Translations under genes and position numbers: made by a program | In this document: positions 29,097-38,495 of the stretch, in pieces | Position numbering within the stretch: position 1 is the stretch's first letter | Layout of the letters: each line of letters begins with the position of its first letter | The notes under the pieces: generated by a model | Seen by the model: only the letters and a program-made list of their open reading frames with translations | The model's database searches: none | Told to the model about the DNA's origin: nothing | Assembly (NCBI RefSeq): GCF_002288525.1 | Contig: NZ_CP023067.1 | Location: 3,601,001-3,665,000, forward strand | DNA length: 64,000 bases | Direction of reading: 5' to 3' | From: Sinorhizobium sojae CCBAU 05684 | GTDB taxonomy: Bacteria > Pseudomonadota > Alphaproteobacteria > Rhizobiales > Rhizobiaceae

Positions 29097-29969
29097 CTAT
29101 CCCCGCCATGTGCCGGACGCCCATAGCTGTGCAAGCGAGACGCGATAGTTGGGGAAGGCGAGCCCGAAGCCGGCCTCTCGCAGCCGCGCGTTGGAAACAC
29201 GCTTGTTCTCGCCGTAAAAAGAGCGCGCCATCGGGGAGAGGTCGGCGGTTTCGAAGGAAACTTCCGGTGGCGGTTCGACGCCCATCAACCGGGCGGCCTC
29301 CGATACGACATCCTGCGGCGGCGCCGGTTCGTCGTCGGTGATGTTGTAGATCCCGCCAAGGCCGCGCCCGGCAAGGAAGGTTGCCGCCGCGCCGATATCC
29401 TCGACGCGGATACGATTGAAGACCTGGTTCGGCTTGATGATGCGGTGGGCCGTACCTGCGGCAAGATTGCGGAAAGCGTTGCGGCCCGGACCGTAGATGC
29501 CGGCAAGCCTGAGCACGGCGACGGGAATTTTCTGCCGGGCGCCGAAGTCGAGCCAGGCGTTCTCCGCCTCGACGCGCTCCTTCGAACGTTGCGAGACCGG
29601 TTTGATCACCGTGTCTTCCGTGACCCAGGCGCCGCCATGATCGCCATAGACCCCGACGGTGGAGAGATAACCGGCCCAGCGAAGATTCGGCAGGAGCCCG
29701 GCAAGCGGTGGCGTATTGCCGCGGAACATCGGATCACCCTCCTGCCCCGGCGCGATGGACTGGACGAGATGCGTCGTTCTTTTCATCGCCTGCGCCAGCT
29801 CGGCGCGGATTTCGTTTCCGTCGAACAGGAGCGGATCGATGCCGGAGCCCTTCAGCGGCTGCAGCTTGTCGGGCGAGCGGGTCGTCCCGGTCACCGATTG
29901 CGCCCGGGGTGCAAAGGCCTTGGCGATCGCCGTACCGGAATAGCCGGCGCCAAGTATCAGGACATGCAT
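29097..29969 (-). CDS. NAD(P)-binding SDR-family protein (YeeZ-like)
   Basis: 290 residues of an extended/atypical short-chain dehydrogenase. The dinucleotide site is [19 protein letters not shown] at the N-terminus. [20 protein letters not shown] has the S-T and Y of the active-site region, but the usual Y-x-x-x-K is not clear; the segment [17 protein letters not shown] is that of nucleoside-sugar epimerases. The C-terminal part has [18 protein letters not shown]. Substrate unknown. The ATG at 29969 overlaps the queG stop by 13 bases, so it may be co-translated with queG. Confidence 0.85.
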   Translation of the reverse strand: MHVLILGAGYSGTAIAKAFAPRAQSVTGTTRSPDKLQPLKGSGIDPLLFDGNEIRAELAQAMKRTTHLVQSIAPGQEGDPMFRGNTPPLAGLLPNLRWAGYLSTVGVYGDHGGAWVTEDTVIKPVSQRSKERVEAENAWLDFGARQKIPVAVLRLAGIYGPGRNAFRNLAAGTAHRIIKPNQVFNRIRVEDIGAAATFLAGRGLGGIYNITDDEPAPPQDVVSEAARLMGVEPPPEVSFETADLSPMARSFYGENKRVSNARLREAGFGLAFPNYRVSLAQLWASGTWRG

Positions 29970-31129
29970 CGGCTCACACCTGCCATTATCCATTCCGAAA
30001 CAACCTCCTCGTCCGTCTCCGGCGGACACTCGCGCGCAAAGGCGATGAGTTCCTCTTGCGGCATCAGCCGCGACAGCGCCCAGACCGCCATGCCCCTGAC
30101 CGGCGGCGACGGATCGCGTGTCAGGGCCATGCAGGCGGGGACCAGGGCTTCTTCACCGGAATTGCCGGCGGCGATCAAGCAATTTCTGACGAAGCGGTCA
30201 CGCCCGATGCGCTTGACCGGAGAGCCGGAAAAGAAGGCGCGGAAGGCGGCATCATCGAGCGTCAGCAGCAAGGCGAGCTCCGGCTGCTTTAAATCTTCGC
30301 GCGCCTTGAGCTTCATCTCGGAGGCCTCCCGCGCGAACTTGTTCCAGGGACAGGCGGCAAGACAATCGTCGCAGCCATAGATGCGGTTGCCGATCAGCGG
30401 GCGCAGTTCCGGCTCGATCGGCCCCTTGTGCTCGATCGTCAGATAGGAGATGCAGCGTCGAGCATCGATCTGGTAGGGCGCTGGAAAAGCGCCGGTAGGA
30501 CAGGCGTCGAGGCAGGCGCGGCAGGAACCGCAATGGTCGCGCTCGGGCGCGTCGACCTCGAGATCGGCGGTCGTGAACAGGCTGCCGAGGAAGAGCCAGG
30601 AGCCGAAGTCGCGGCTGACGAGATTGGTATGCTTGCCCTGCCAGCCGAGGCCGGCCTTCTCCGCCAGCGGCTTTTCCATGACCGGAGCCGTATCGACGAA
30701 CACTTTCACGTCCTCGCCGGCGCGAGCGCCAAAGCGCGTCGCGATCTCCTTGAGCCGTCCCTTGACGACGTCGTGATAGTCGCGGTTCTGGGCGTAGACG
30801 GAGATGGCGCCGCGGTCGCGCATGGCGAGGATGTCGCGCGGATCGGTGTCCGGGCCATAATTCATGCCGAACAGGGCGATCGACCGGACCTCGCCCCAGA
30901 GGACGCGCGGATCGGCCCGTCGTTCCGCCGTCTCGGCCAGCCATCCCATGGTGCCGTGACAGCCTGCGGCAAGGAAGGCCTGCAGCCGCTCCGGCGCATG
31001 CGGTATGGCGTCCGACCGCGTGATGCGGCAGATGTCGAAGCCCTTGGCCGCAGCTTCCTCCTTCAGGAAGGCGGTGAGCGTCCGTCGCTTTCTGTCCTGG
31101 TTCTCCGCCTGTTGAGCGTTGCCAGGCAT
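29957..31129 (-). CDS. queG: Epoxyqueuosine reductase
   Basis: About 390 residues. QueG reduces epoxyqueuosine to queuosine in tRNA, using cobalamin and two [4Fe-4S] clusters. The ferredoxin-like region has [20 protein letters not shown] and later [14 protein letters not shown], eight cysteines in the expected spacing. Upstream, the cobalamin-binding domain includes [37 protein letters not shown], and the C-terminus has HEAT-like repeats ([18 protein letters not shown]). ATG 31129 (MPGNAQQ) is 8 bases after AGGG; ATG 31135 is also possible. The gene follows the GST gene by a few bases and overlaps the SDR gene. Confidence 0.95.
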   Translation of the reverse strand: MPGNAQQAENQDRKRRTLTAFLKEEAAAKGFDICRITRSDAIPHAPERLQAFLAAGCHGTMGWLAETAERRADPRVLWGEVRSIALFGMNYGPDTDPRDILAMRDRGAISVYAQNRDYHDVVKGRLKEIATRFGARAGEDVKVFVDTAPVMEKPLAEKAGLGWQGKHTNLVSRDFGSWLFLGSLFTTADLEVDAPERDHCGSCRACLDACPTGAFPAPYQIDARRCISYLTIEHKGPIEPELRPLIGNRIYGCDDCLAACPWNKFAREASEMKLKAREDLKQPELALLLTLDDAAFRAFFSGSPVKRIGRDRFVRNCLIAAGNSGEEALVPACMALTRDPSPPVRGMAVWALSRLMPQEELIAFARECPPETDEEVVSEWIMAGVSRCMS

Positions 31130-31139
31130 GGTCATGTCC

Positions 31140-31832
31140 CTAGAAGTCGAGATCCGCATAATGCGAGACGGGGGTGACACCGCGCACCCTTTCGGCGAGC
31201 AGCGGCCGGAAGGATGGACGCGACTTGAGCCTCTGGTACCATTCCTTGGCGGCCGGCGAATCGGACCAGTCGATTTCGCCGAGATAATCGAGCACGGATA
31301 TCGCAGCGGCTGCCGCAAGGTCGGCATAGGAGATGCGGTCGCCGCCAAGCCAGGGGCGCGACCCGGCAAGCCAGGAAAGATACTTCATGTGCTGGCGGAT
31401 ATTGTTGCGCGAGGTCCGCAGGATCTTCGAGTCCGGTGCGCCGCCACCCTGGTCTGGTCTCATCTGCAGCTTGTAGATGCGCTCGCGCACGAGCGGCCGC
31501 GTCACGTCGGCTTCCATCTTCTGCAGGAACCACTCCGTGAGCCGGCGGATTTCCGCCCGCTGGAACGGGTCCTCGGCCAGCAGCCGGCGGTCCCGCTTCA
31601 TGATCCCGCTGGTTTCGTCCAGATATTCCGAAATGATCGTCGCGCCGCAAAGCGCGCGCATGCTGTCGTCGACATAGACCGGCAGCGTTCCGGCCGGGTT
31701 GAGCGCCAGGAAGTCCCGCCTGTTCTCCCAGGGCTGCTCCTCTGAGAGTTCCGTCTGATAGCCATATTCGGAGAGAATAAGGCGTACGAACCGCGAGGCG
31801 GAAGACATGGGGTGATGATACAGTGTCGGCAT
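31140..31832 (-). CDS. Glutathione S-transferase family protein
   Basis: 230 residues. The N-terminal thioredoxin-like half has [24 protein letters not shown], with serine at the active-site position, [17 protein letters not shown] containing the cis-proline, and an [10 protein letters not shown] glutathione-binding segment. The C-terminal helical half includes [21 protein letters not shown], the GST N-capping box. Its stop is about 10 bases before the queG start on the same strand, and the queG ribosome site lies in its 3' end. The order GST-queG-SDR suggests one transcript. Substrate unknown. Confidence 0.88.
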   Translation of the reverse strand: MPTLYHHPMSSASRFVRLILSEYGYQTELSEEQPWENRRDFLALNPAGTLPVYVDDSMRALCGATIISEYLDETSGIMKRDRRLLAEDPFQRAEIRRLTEWFLQKMEADVTRPLVRERIYKLQMRPDQGGGAPDSKILRTSRNNIRQHMKYLSWLAGSRPWLGGDRISYADLAAAAAISVLDYLGEIDWSDSPAAKEWYQRLKSRPSFRPLLAERVRGVTPVSHYADLDF

Positions 31833-31987
31833 CGGTCAAAGATTTTGCGCTGTCTTGGGAATGTCAGCATCGCGGCATATGCATCTGGCCACGGCTCGTT
31901 GTAACGAGCTATAGGTAGTTCAGGTGGCAAACACAAGAGAATCGCAATTCTCCTCCAAAATCCCACTATATCAGGAATATCTTATAT

Positions 31988-32794
31988 ATGGCGGATCAAT
32001 CGATCATCAGCGCGCTTGTCCTCGGGCTCATCGAGGGGCTTACGGAGTTCATTCCCGTCTCGTCGACGGCGCATGTCCTGCTTGCCGGCCACTTTCTCGG
32101 CTTCAAGTCGCCCGGGAATACGTTTGCTGTCCTTATCCAGCTCGGCGCAATTCTCGCGATCCTGCTCGTCTATTTCCAGAAACTCCTGTCGATCGCGCTT
32201 GCCCTGCCTGCAAGTGCGCAGGCGCGCCGTTTCGTCTTCTCGGTTCTGCTCGCCTTCCTGCCGGCAGCCGTTATCGGTGCGGCTGCGCATGGCTTCATCA
32301 AGTCGGTCCTCTTCGAGACGCCGATGCTGATCTGCGTCGTGCTGATCGCCGGCGGCATCGTCCTCTATGTCATCGACCGTCTTCCGCTGAGGCCGCGCTA
32401 CACCGACGTCTTCCAATATCCGCCGTCGCTCGCCTTCAAGATCGGCCTGTTCCAGTGCCTGGCGATGATCCCGGGAACCTCGCGCTCCGGCGCGACGATC
32501 GCCGGCGCCCTCTTGATGGGAACGGACAAGCGCTCAGCCGCCGAGTTTTCCTTTTTCCTCGCCATGCCGACCATGGCCGGCGCCTTCACCCTCGATCTCT
32601 ACAAGAACCGTGAGGCGCTTTCCTTCGACGATATCGGCATGATTGCTGTCGGCTTCGTCGCCGCATTCGTTGCCGGGGTCTTCGTCGTGCGCTCGCTGCT
32701 CGATTTCGTCTCGCATCGCGGCTTCACGCCTTTCGCCGTCTGGCGCATTCTCGTCGGTATCGCTGGGCTGATCGGCCTTTGGGTGTTTGGCTGA
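31988..32794 (+). CDS. uppP: Undecaprenyl-diphosphatase (UppP/BacA)
   Basis: 268 residues, polytopic membrane enzyme that recycles undecaprenyl pyrophosphate to the monophosphate carrier for wall and surface polysaccharides and gives bacitracin resistance. Both active-site motifs are visible: [17 protein letters not shown] near residue 17 and [34 protein letters not shown] near residue 160. About eight hydrophobic segments and the total length match the family. It starts divergently from the GST gene, and AGGA precedes the ATG. It stands alone. It would supply carrier for the GT2/GT-C module in the first part of the window. Confidence 0.96.
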   Translation: MADQSIISALVLGLIEGLTEFIPVSSTAHVLLAGHFLGFKSPGNTFAVLIQLGAILAILLVYFQKLLSIALALPASAQARRFVFSVLLAFLPAAVIGAAAHGFIKSVLFETPMLICVVLIAGGIVLYVIDRLPLRPRYTDVFQYPPSLAFKIGLFQCLAMIPGTSRSGATIAGALLMGTDKRSAAEFSFFLAMPTMAGAFTLDLYKNREALSFDDIGMIAVGFVAAFVAGVFVVRSLLDFVSHRGFTPFAVWRILVGIAGLIGLWVFG

Positions 32795-32813
32795 CCGCCC
32801 GCGTAAAGATAAA

Positions 32814-32845
32814 GCCGCATGCGTCCCTTTCGAAACGCATGCGGC
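32814..32845 (-). terminator. Hairpin between uppP and small secreted gene
   Basis: Perfect 11-bp arms GCCGCATGCGT (32814-32824) and ACGCATGCGGC (32835-32845) enclose a 10-base loop. In the minus direction the hairpin is followed by TTTATCTTT, suiting the end of the small gene at 32921. In the plus direction there is no T-run, so uppP termination there is less certain. Confidence 0.55.
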
Positions 32846-32920
32846 CCCTGGCCCCCGCCAAAAAAGAAATGTCTCTGCCCTCAGCCGCCCTGTTCTACAG
32901 GGCCGGGGGCAACCGTCGGC

Positions 32921-33082
32921 TCAGTTGCCGGAAGAAGCAACCGACGCCGTCGTGCACGGGTCGACGCCGTAAGCGGGCGTGCAGCCCTTGCTGCTGCTTG
33001 CAACGGTGCTCGGTGCCATGAATGAGCCAGCCAGAATGATCATTGCCGCAGACGCAAAAAAGATTGCGATCGACTTGCCCAT
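32921..33082 (-). CDS. Small exported protein, function unknown
   Basis: 53 residues. The N-terminus MGKSIAIFFASAAMIILAGS is a basic start followed by a hydrophobic core, a signal peptide or anchor; the mature part would be about 25 residues, with two cysteines (GCTPAYGVDPCTTASVASS) that could form a disulfide. The ATG at 33082 follows AAAGG at longer than ideal spacing. A hairpin terminator lies just downstream. No family is recognised. Cysteine pairing and export are inferred from sequence only. Confidence 0.5.
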   Translation of the reverse strand: MGKSIAIFFASAAMIILAGSFMAPSTVASSSKGCTPAYGVDPCTTASVASSGN

Positions 33083-33321
33083 GGGACGGTATGCCTTTCG
33101 AATGTGGATTGGCACCGGCTTGTGTTTGCCGAGCCGCGTGTTGCGAGCGCTGTTTATTCGCCGGGCATGTCATGATCAATATCAGGACATGCTGAATCTC
33201 GGGTAAATGACATACGCGTTTGCGAGTGCGGCAGAACTGCAACGGTGTTGCTGCCCGGCAACAGAATGCCGCGGGCCGGTCTCCGGCGCCAACGATGCGT
33301 TCACCTGTTGCTGCGGCTCGA

Positions 33322-34302
33322 TCAGGCGGAACGGCCGGTGCGCGTATACTGTCCCTGCGGACGATAGCGAACCAGATAGGTGGGCAGGATCGCATCGAGC
33401 ATGGTCGGTGCGATGCCGATGCCGGCCAGCGTGCGCCCCTCGGTTTCCGCTTTGTCGGAGACCACATTGTCGGATTTCAGCAACACGACCTGGTCGGCGG
33501 TAATCGGCGGCGCGATGAAGGGCACCAGCGAGGCGATGCGTCCGAGAACCGACGCGACGCCGAAGGGGAGAGACAGGAAGGGGCGCTTGCGGTCGATCGT
33601 CTTCAGCATCAGTTCGAGACAGTCGCGGAAGGACAGCACTTGCGGCCCGCCGAGCTCGTAGATCGTGCCGGCTGCAAGCTTGCCTTCGACGGCGCGGGCG
33701 ACGGCCTCGGCGACGTCGCCCACATAGACCGGCTGGAACTTGGTGTGACCGCCGCCGATCAGCGGCAGGACCGGCGAGAAGCGCGCCATCCCGGCGAATT
33801 TGTTGAAGAAACCGTCCTCCGGGCCGAAGATGATCGACGGGCGGAGGATGATCGCGTCGGGCACGGTCTCGAGAACCTCCAGTTCGGCGCGGCCCTTGGT
33901 GCGGGCATAGTCGGATTCGGATTTCGGATCGGCGCCGATTGCCGATATGTGGGTCAGCGTCGCGCCGGCAGCACGGGCCGCTTCGGCGATGGCACGGGCA
34001 CCGAACTCCTGCACGGCGTCGAAGCTGTTGCGCCCGCTTTCGTAAAGGACGCCCACGCAATTGATCACGTGGTCGGCGCCCTCGACGGCACGGTCCACTG
34101 ACTTGCGGTAGCGCAGATTGGCCTGGACGCAGACGATCTGGCCGACATTGCCGAGCGGCTGGAGATGACCGGCGAGATCCGGCCGGCGAACTGCGACGCG
34201 AATGCGATAGCCCCGACGGGCGAGCGCGCGCACCACATGACGGCCGACAAATCCGGATCCGCCGAAAATCGTCACCAGCGGCGGAAGATTGGACAAGGTC
34301 AT
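33322..34302 (-). CDS. NDUFA9-like NAD(P)-binding protein (atypical SDR, complex I-associated)
   Basis: 326 residues. The N-terminal Rossmann motif is LVTIFGGSGFVGRHVVRALARRGYRIRVAVRRPDLA. DHVINCVGVLYESGRNSFDAVQEFGARAIAEAARAAGATLTHISAIGADP and FGPEDGFFNKFAGMARFSPVLPLIGGGHTKFQPVYVGDVAEAVARA are characteristic of bacterial homologues of the NDUFA9/39-kDa subunit, a non-catalytic complex I assembly protein in mitochondria. The bacterial role is unsettled. No nuo genes are nearby. ATG 34302 begins at the domain; the open frame upstream is not supported. Confidence 0.87.
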   Translation of the reverse strand: MTLSNLPPLVTIFGGSGFVGRHVVRALARRGYRIRVAVRRPDLAGHLQPLGNVGQIVCVQANLRYRKSVDRAVEGADHVINCVGVLYESGRNSFDAVQEFGARAIAEAARAAGATLTHISAIGADPKSESDYARTKGRAELEVLETVPDAIILRPSIIFGPEDGFFNKFAGMARFSPVLPLIGGGHTKFQPVYVGDVAEAVARAVEGKLAAGTIYELGGPQVLSFRDCLELMLKTIDRKRPFLSLPFGVASVLGRIASLVPFIAPPITADQVVLLKSDNVVSDKAETEGRTLAGIGIAPTMLDAILPTYLVRYRPQGQYTRTGRSA

Positions 34303-34433
34303 GGGAAACGCACTCCTGATTTCATGGGCAAGGACGCTTGCTACATATCGCAAGCGGCGGGCGAGGTGAAGGCCAATCCGCACAGGCCTGCCCGTCCATT
34401 TTCACTGCCCTTGCGAGGCCGGAGTACCACGCC

Positions 34434-34721
34434 TCAGACGCCCTCTACGACCACCATTTCCGCGTCGGCGACCTCCTGGCGGATGGCTGCGGCGATCTGG
34501 TATTCCGACGAGTTGTAGCAGTCGATGGCAGCCTGAAAGGAAGGAAACTCGATCACCACGTTGCGACTTCGCACGGCACCCTCCAGGCGGCGGAACTGGC
34601 CGCCGCGCGCGAGAAAGGTCGCGCCGTATTTCTCGAAGGCGGGTTTCGCTGCTGCTACGTAATCCGTGTAACGTTCGGCGTCTCTCACATCGACGCGAGC
34701 AATCCAGTATCCCTTGGCCAT
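34434..34721 (-). CDS. DUF1330-family protein
   Basis: 95 residues matching the DUF1330 dimeric alpha+beta barrel family: MAKGYWIARVDVRDAERYTDYVAAAKPAFEKYGATFLARGG, then FQAAIDCYNSSEYQIAAAIRQEVADAEMVVVEGV. Length is typical. Members are small cytoplasmic proteins related to antibiotic-biosynthesis monooxygenase folds, without a proven activity. It lies alone between the NDUFA9-like gene and pyrF; GAGG precedes the start codon. Confidence 0.92.
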   Translation of the reverse strand: MAKGYWIARVDVRDAERYTDYVAAAKPAFEKYGATFLARGGQFRRLEGAVRSRNVVIEFPSFQAAIDCYNSSEYQIAAAIRQEVADAEMVVVEGV

Positions 34722-34787
34722 TCCGACCTCCTCGTCCCTCTGCGGCGCGCACGGCGCCGCGCGTCGCTTGAAGCGCGCTGGGGCCGC

Positions 34788-34817
34788 TGCAGCACCTTGA
34801 AATGCTGCATGTTTTTT
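34788..34817 (+). repeat. Hairpin TGCAGCA/TGCTGCA with T-tract, repeat-like
   Basis: Arms TGCAGCA (34788-34794) and TGCTGCA (34803-34809) around CCTTGAAA, followed by TGTTTTTT. It looks like a terminator for the plus strand, yet no plus-strand gene ends here. A related hairpin (CAGCA, CTTTGAAC, TGCTG) lies at 41361-41378. It may be a fragment of the dispersed repeat, whose copies begin with TCAAAGTGCT. Confidence 0.45.
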
Positions 34818-34919
34818 GCCGGGTTCGGCCGAGGAAACATGCAGGAGGCGGTTACTTTCGGCAAAATGGGGGCAAGGTCAAGCGCCCGCTTCGCTGACCT
34901 GTTGTTTTTTTGATGCGGC

Positions 34920-35624
34920 TCAACCGGAAAGCGCGTCGGCCATCTCGGCGAGAATTGCGCGGCTCGCGGCGAGCGGATCGGCCGCCTTGACGATCGGCCG
35001 TCCGACGACGAGATGGCTCGATCCGGCCCGGATGGCGTCGCCCGGCGTCATCACGCGCTTCTGGTCGCCTTTCTCCGTGCCGGCGGGCCGGATGCCGGGT
35101 GTCACCAGCGCCATGTCAGCGCCAATGATCCGGCGGACGGAGACGGCCTCTTCCGCCGAACAGACGATACCGCCCATGCCGGCGGCACGCGCCTGTTCGG
35201 CACGGCGCAGGACGAGCATGTGCGGGTCGTATTCATATCCGGCGTCGATCACATCCTGCTGGTCCATCGAGGTGAGTACGGTGACCCCGAGAAGGCAGAG
35301 ATCGGATCCCTTGGCCGCCTCCACGGCAGCCTTCATCGCTTTCGGATAGGCATGGAGCGTCAGCATCGACATGCCCATCTTGACGATGTTCTCCACGCCC
35401 TTCGCCACCGTATTGTCGATGTCGAGCAGCTTCATGTCGAGGAAGACCCTCTTGCCGGCGGCCACGAGATCACGCGCGAATTCGAGCCCGCCTGCAAAAA
35501 CGAGCTGGTAGCCGATCTTGTAGAAGACAACGTCCTCGCCGAGTTTCGCGACGATCTTCTCCGATTCCGCCACGGTCGGAAGGTCAAGGCCGACAATCAA
35601 TCGGTCACGCGCATACATGCTCAT
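34920..35624 (-). CDS. pyrF: Orotidine 5'-phosphate decarboxylase
   Basis: 234 residues. It makes UMP in the last step of pyrimidine synthesis. The catalytic D-x-K-x-x-D region is [17 protein letters not shown] near residue 62, giving the Asp-Lys-Asp triad. GLDLPT at the start and [43 protein letters not shown] near the end are the usual phosphate-binding elements. Start at ATG 35624 with ACGTG-poor spacing; ATG 35618 is an alternative. It follows the histidine phosphatase gene by 7 bases on the same strand and is likely co-transcribed with it and pmtA. Confidence 0.96.
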   Translation of the reverse strand: MSMYARDRLIVGLDLPTVAESEKIVAKLGEDVVFYKIGYQLVFAGGLEFARDLVAAGKRVFLDMKLLDIDNTVAKGVENIVKMGMSMLTLHAYPKAMKAAVEAAKGSDLCLLGVTVLTSMDQQDVIDAGYEYDPHMLVLRRAEQARAAGMGGIVCSAEEAVSVRRIIGADMALVTPGIRPAGTEKGDQKRVMTPGDAIRAGSSHLVVGRPIVKAADPLAASRAILAEMADALSG

Positions 35625-35631
35625 GTCGAGA

Positions 35632-36213
35632 CTACCCCTGCCAGAATTCCATCGCGGTCCAGTCGCACGTGACGGCGCGATCCGCAAGACGGAATGCAAA
35701 GAGATTGCCCCCGCCCGGCAATTGATCGGCGCTGCGCGCGATCGCCGTGCCCGTCATTTGGCATTTCAAGAGGGTGCCGACGCCGCCATGGCCGACAAAG
35801 GCGATCGGGACAGCCGGATCGTGCCGCTCGAGGATGTAAAGGACGGCTCTCGAGATGCGCGCCTGGGCGTCGATTGCCCGCTCCCAGCCTCCGAAGCTAT
35901 CCTCGGGATGGGCAAAGAAGCGGTCCGCCGCCTTTTCGAATTCGTCCGGCGGAAGAAAGCCGGTCGAGGAGCGGTCGTTTTCGCCCATCTCCTCGCCCGT
36001 TTCGACCGGAATGGCCGCGGCCCCCGCTAATATTGCCGCGGTCTCGAGCGCTTTCGTTTCCGTGCTGGCGATGATGCGGCCGAGCAGCCGTACCCAGGGC
36101 TGTCCGGCCGTCATGCGCGTGCGCTCCCGCCCGAGATCGGAAAGACCCCATCGCGATACGGGAACTCCAGGATCGATCCGCACCTGCGGATGCGTGAGAT
36201 AGACGCCGAACAT
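35632..36213 (-). CDS. Histidine phosphatase superfamily protein, divergent motif
   Basis: 193 residues. The first motif, usually R-H-G/E, reads [24 protein letters not shown], so the Arg and Gly are absent although a His is present. A later [16 protein letters not shown] fits the conserved S-x-x-x-R/K-x-x-x-T-A motif, a conserved Glu is in [10 protein letters not shown], and [11 protein letters not shown] contains the second catalytic His region. It resembles broad-specificity phosphatases of rhizobia. Substrate is unknown. A TTG at 36231 would overlap the pmtA stop; ATG 36213 is the safer start. It sits between pmtA and pyrF. Confidence 0.8.
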   Translation of the reverse strand: MFGVYLTHPQVRIDPGVPVSRWGLSDLGRERTRMTAGQPWVRLLGRIIASTETKALETAAILAGAAAIPVETGEEMGENDRSSTGFLPPDEFEKAADRFFAHPEDSFGGWERAIDAQARISRAVLYILERHDPAVPIAFVGHGGVGTLLKCQMTGTAIARSADQLPGGGNLFAFRLADRAVTCDWTAMEFWQG

Positions 36214-36227
36214 CGGCCGCCGCCGGG

Positions 36228-36830
36228 TCAATGGGTGCGGCTATAGACCCAGAGCTGCGCCGGTGGGATGTTTCGGACGACGAAGTCGAAATGCTGGATG
36301 CGATAGCGATCGGGCATGGCGACGACGGGCGAGAGCGGCCCATAGGAGATCTGCACCACCGGCCGGCCCACGGGGATGCGTGAAAGCAGATCCTCGATCA
36401 GCGTGACACGGCGATGCATCGGAAAATTCAGCAGCGGCACGGCCGAGATGACGCTGTCGAACTGCTGGTCCCTGAACCCTCCCAGCGTGTGGGAGAGATC
36501 GAAGGCATCGCCGTTGATGAAGTTGACGTCAGGGAAATGCTCCCTCAACTGATTGAAGAAGTCGGTGGAATATTCCACCGAAACCAGCTTTTCGGGCGGC
36601 ACTCCGCGCTCCAGGATAGCCTTGGTGATGACGCCCGTACCCGGACCGAGCTCGAGCACCGGCAGGCCGGAACGCGGGTTGACGACACTCGCCATGCGGC
36701 GCGCCGTGAATGAGGATGTCGGCAGGATTGCGCCGACGGCGCGGCTATTGCTCATCCAGCCCTTGAAGAAACGGATTTCCTCGTCGAACTTCCGGCCGAA
36801 CCGTTCCTTAACCTTCAAGCGCAAGCTCAT
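36228..36830 (-). CDS. pmtA: Phosphatidylethanolamine N-methyltransferase PmtA
   Basis: 200 residues, the length of rhizobial PmtA, which methylates phosphatidylethanolamine to phosphatidylcholine with SAM. The SAM motif LPVLELGPGTGVITKAILERG is near residue 54. VNFINGDAFDLSHTLGGFRDQQFDSVISAVPLLNFPMHRRVTLIEDLLSRI carries the conserved V-S-x-V/L-P-L segment used in this family. The N-terminus (KERFGRKFDEEIRFFKGWMSN) is basic and amphipathic, which suits membrane association. Phosphatidylcholine is important for rhizobial symbiosis. ATG 36830 is preferred to the open frame upstream. Confidence 0.93.
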   Translation of the reverse strand: MSLRLKVKERFGRKFDEEIRFFKGWMSNSRAVGAILPTSSFTARRMASVVNPRSGLPVLELGPGTGVITKAILERGVPPEKLVSVEYSTDFFNQLREHFPDVNFINGDAFDLSHTLGGFRDQQFDSVISAVPLLNFPMHRRVTLIEDLLSRIPVGRPVVQISYGPLSPVVAMPDRYRIQHFDFVVRNIPPAQLWVYSRTH

Positions 36831-37000
36831 AGAATTCCCTCGACCTCCTCGTTGTCGGCTCTGCTCCTGCTGGCTGATTCGCCGAGCTTGAGTGCGTGCT
36901 CGTTCATAATGTGCTCCTATATGCGGCGAAAGCAAGTCTGTCTGCGCCTACTGCATGTTTCCCCAGGTCCTTTCCATTTAGGGATGAAAGACGCGGTGAT

Positions 37001-37055
37001 TCAAAGTGCTGCTTGCGACCTTTGCGCGTCTAAAAAGACGCGCAGCGCCGTAATG
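37001..37055 (+). repeat. Dispersed palindromic repeat, copy 2
   Basis: TCAAAGTGCT opens the element, and GCGCGTCT (37024-37031) pairs with AGACGCGC (37036-37043) around AAAA; CAGCGCCGTAATG closes it. It lies in the 312-base stretch between pmtA and dnaN, which otherwise contains only the dnaN terminator and the pmtA promoter region. Confidence 0.7.
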
Positions 37056-37088
37056 TGGAAGAATCGGGCGGAACGTGGCGGTGGTCAT

Positions 37089-37121
37089 AAAAAAACCCGC
37101 CGGGCGACAGCAGGGCGGGTT
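37089..37121 (-). terminator. Rho-independent terminator of dnaN
   Basis: On the minus strand the stem AACCCGCC/GGCGGGTT (plus positions 37094-37101 and 37114-37121) is followed by a run of seven T. It begins about 22 bases after the dnaN stop codon at 37143. Classic intrinsic terminator. Confidence 0.9.
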
Positions 37122-37142
37122 CCATTGGAGAGCTTCCTTTCT

Positions 37143-38261
37143 TCACACGCGCATTGGCATCAACACGTAGAGCGCGTCGTCGGCGGCAAGATCGCGCACC
37201 AGCGTCGGCGAGCCGGGATCCGCCAGCATGAAAACCGCGTCGTTGCCGGTGAGCTGCGAGGTTATGTCGAGCAGATATTTGGCGTTGAAGCCGATCTCGA
37301 GGGGATCGCCTTCGTAGCCGACCGGCAATTCTTCCGTGGCGCTGCCCGAGTCCGGATTGTTGACGGTCAATGTCATCTGGCCATCATTGAGCGCCAGCTT
37401 CACGGCCCGGCCGCGCTCCGAGGAGATCGTCGACACCCGGTCGACGGCCTGGGCGAAGGACTGGCAATCGACGCGCAGTTCCTTGTCGTTGCTCGCCGGT
37501 ATGACGCGCTGATAGTCGGGGAAGGTCCCGTCGATCAGCTTCGACGTCATGATGATCGAGGCGATCGTCAGGCGGATTTTCGCATCGGAGACTTCGACCG
37601 TCACCACTACGTCCGGATTGTCGAGCAGCTTCTGCAATTCGCTGACGGTCTTGCGTGGAATGATGATGCCGGGCATGCCCTCGGAGCCTGACGGCGCCTC
37701 CACATCGGCGCGGGCGAGGCGATGGCCGTCGGTGGCGACCGCGCGCAGCTTCAATTCGCCCTTGTTTTCGACCGTGTGCACAAAGATGCCGTTCAAATAG
37801 TAGCGGGTCTCCTCCGTCGAGATCGCGAACTGCGTCCGGTCGATCAGCATCTTGAGGTCGGACGCCTTCAGGCGGAAGGAATGCGAGAAGCTGCCGGCGG
37901 TCAGATCCGGAAAATCCGATTGCGGCAGGCATTGCAGCGAGAACTTCGACCGGCCGGAGGCGACTGTCATCGCCGTACCCTCGGCATTGGTCGCCAAGAG
38001 CACCTCCGATCCGTCCGGCAGCTTTCGGACGATATCGTAGAGCAGGTGGGCCGGAACCGTCGTGGCGCCCGGCTGTTCCACCTGGGCCGGCGTCGCCTCG
38101 GTGATTTCAAGGTCGAGGTCGGTGGCCTTCAATTCGAGGCTCGCACCATCCGAGCGCAACAGCACGTTCGAGAGAATCGGGATCGTGTTTCGCCGTTCAA
38201 CCACGCGGTGGACATGGTTCAGCGATTTCAAAAGATTGGACCGCTCGAGAGTAATGCGCAT
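37143..38261 (-). CDS. dnaN: DNA polymerase III beta subunit (sliding clamp)
   Basis: 372 residues with the three-domain clamp layout. MRITLERSNLLKSLNHVHRVVERRNTIPILSNVLLRSDGASLELKATDLDLEI is the domain 1 start, SDFPDLTAGSFSHSFRLKASDLKMLIDRTQFAISTEETRYYLNGIFVH domain 2, and DGTFPDYQRVIPASNDKELRVD domain 3. The C-terminal DDALYVLMPMRV ends in the protein-binding M-P-M-R signature. It forms a dimeric ring tethering the polymerase. It stands alone, with its own terminator; no dnaA is in the window. Confidence 0.98.
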   Translation of the reverse strand: MRITLERSNLLKSLNHVHRVVERRNTIPILSNVLLRSDGASLELKATDLDLEITEATPAQVEQPGATTVPAHLLYDIVRKLPDGSEVLLATNAEGTAMTVASGRSKFSLQCLPQSDFPDLTAGSFSHSFRLKASDLKMLIDRTQFAISTEETRYYLNGIFVHTVENKGELKLRAVATDGHRLARADVEAPSGSEGMPGIIIPRKTVSELQKLLDNPDVVVTVEVSDAKIRLTIASIIMTSKLIDGTFPDYQRVIPASNDKELRVDCQSFAQAVDRVSTISSERGRAVKLALNDGQMTLTVNNPDSGSATEELPVGYEGDPLEIGFNAKYLLDITSQLTGNDAVFMLADPGSPTLVRDLAADDALYVLMPMRV

Positions 38262-38495
38262 GGGATGCTACCGCTTTCAACCATTGCCGGACGGACGAGG
38301 CGCCCGCCACAGCGTCAACTGCGTGTCCCCGGCCGGCCGGCCGGAAAAGATGTGGAGAGGCAAAATGGCAGAAAAAGAACCGCGAAAGCAAGGGGTTTCG
38401 CGGGCAGTTTCCCCAGCGCATGCGCCCGTCGCCACCGCGCAGCCTTGCCCTGTGCGTTGCGCTCACTCATAAAGGGCGCGAACCGCCGATCGGGA

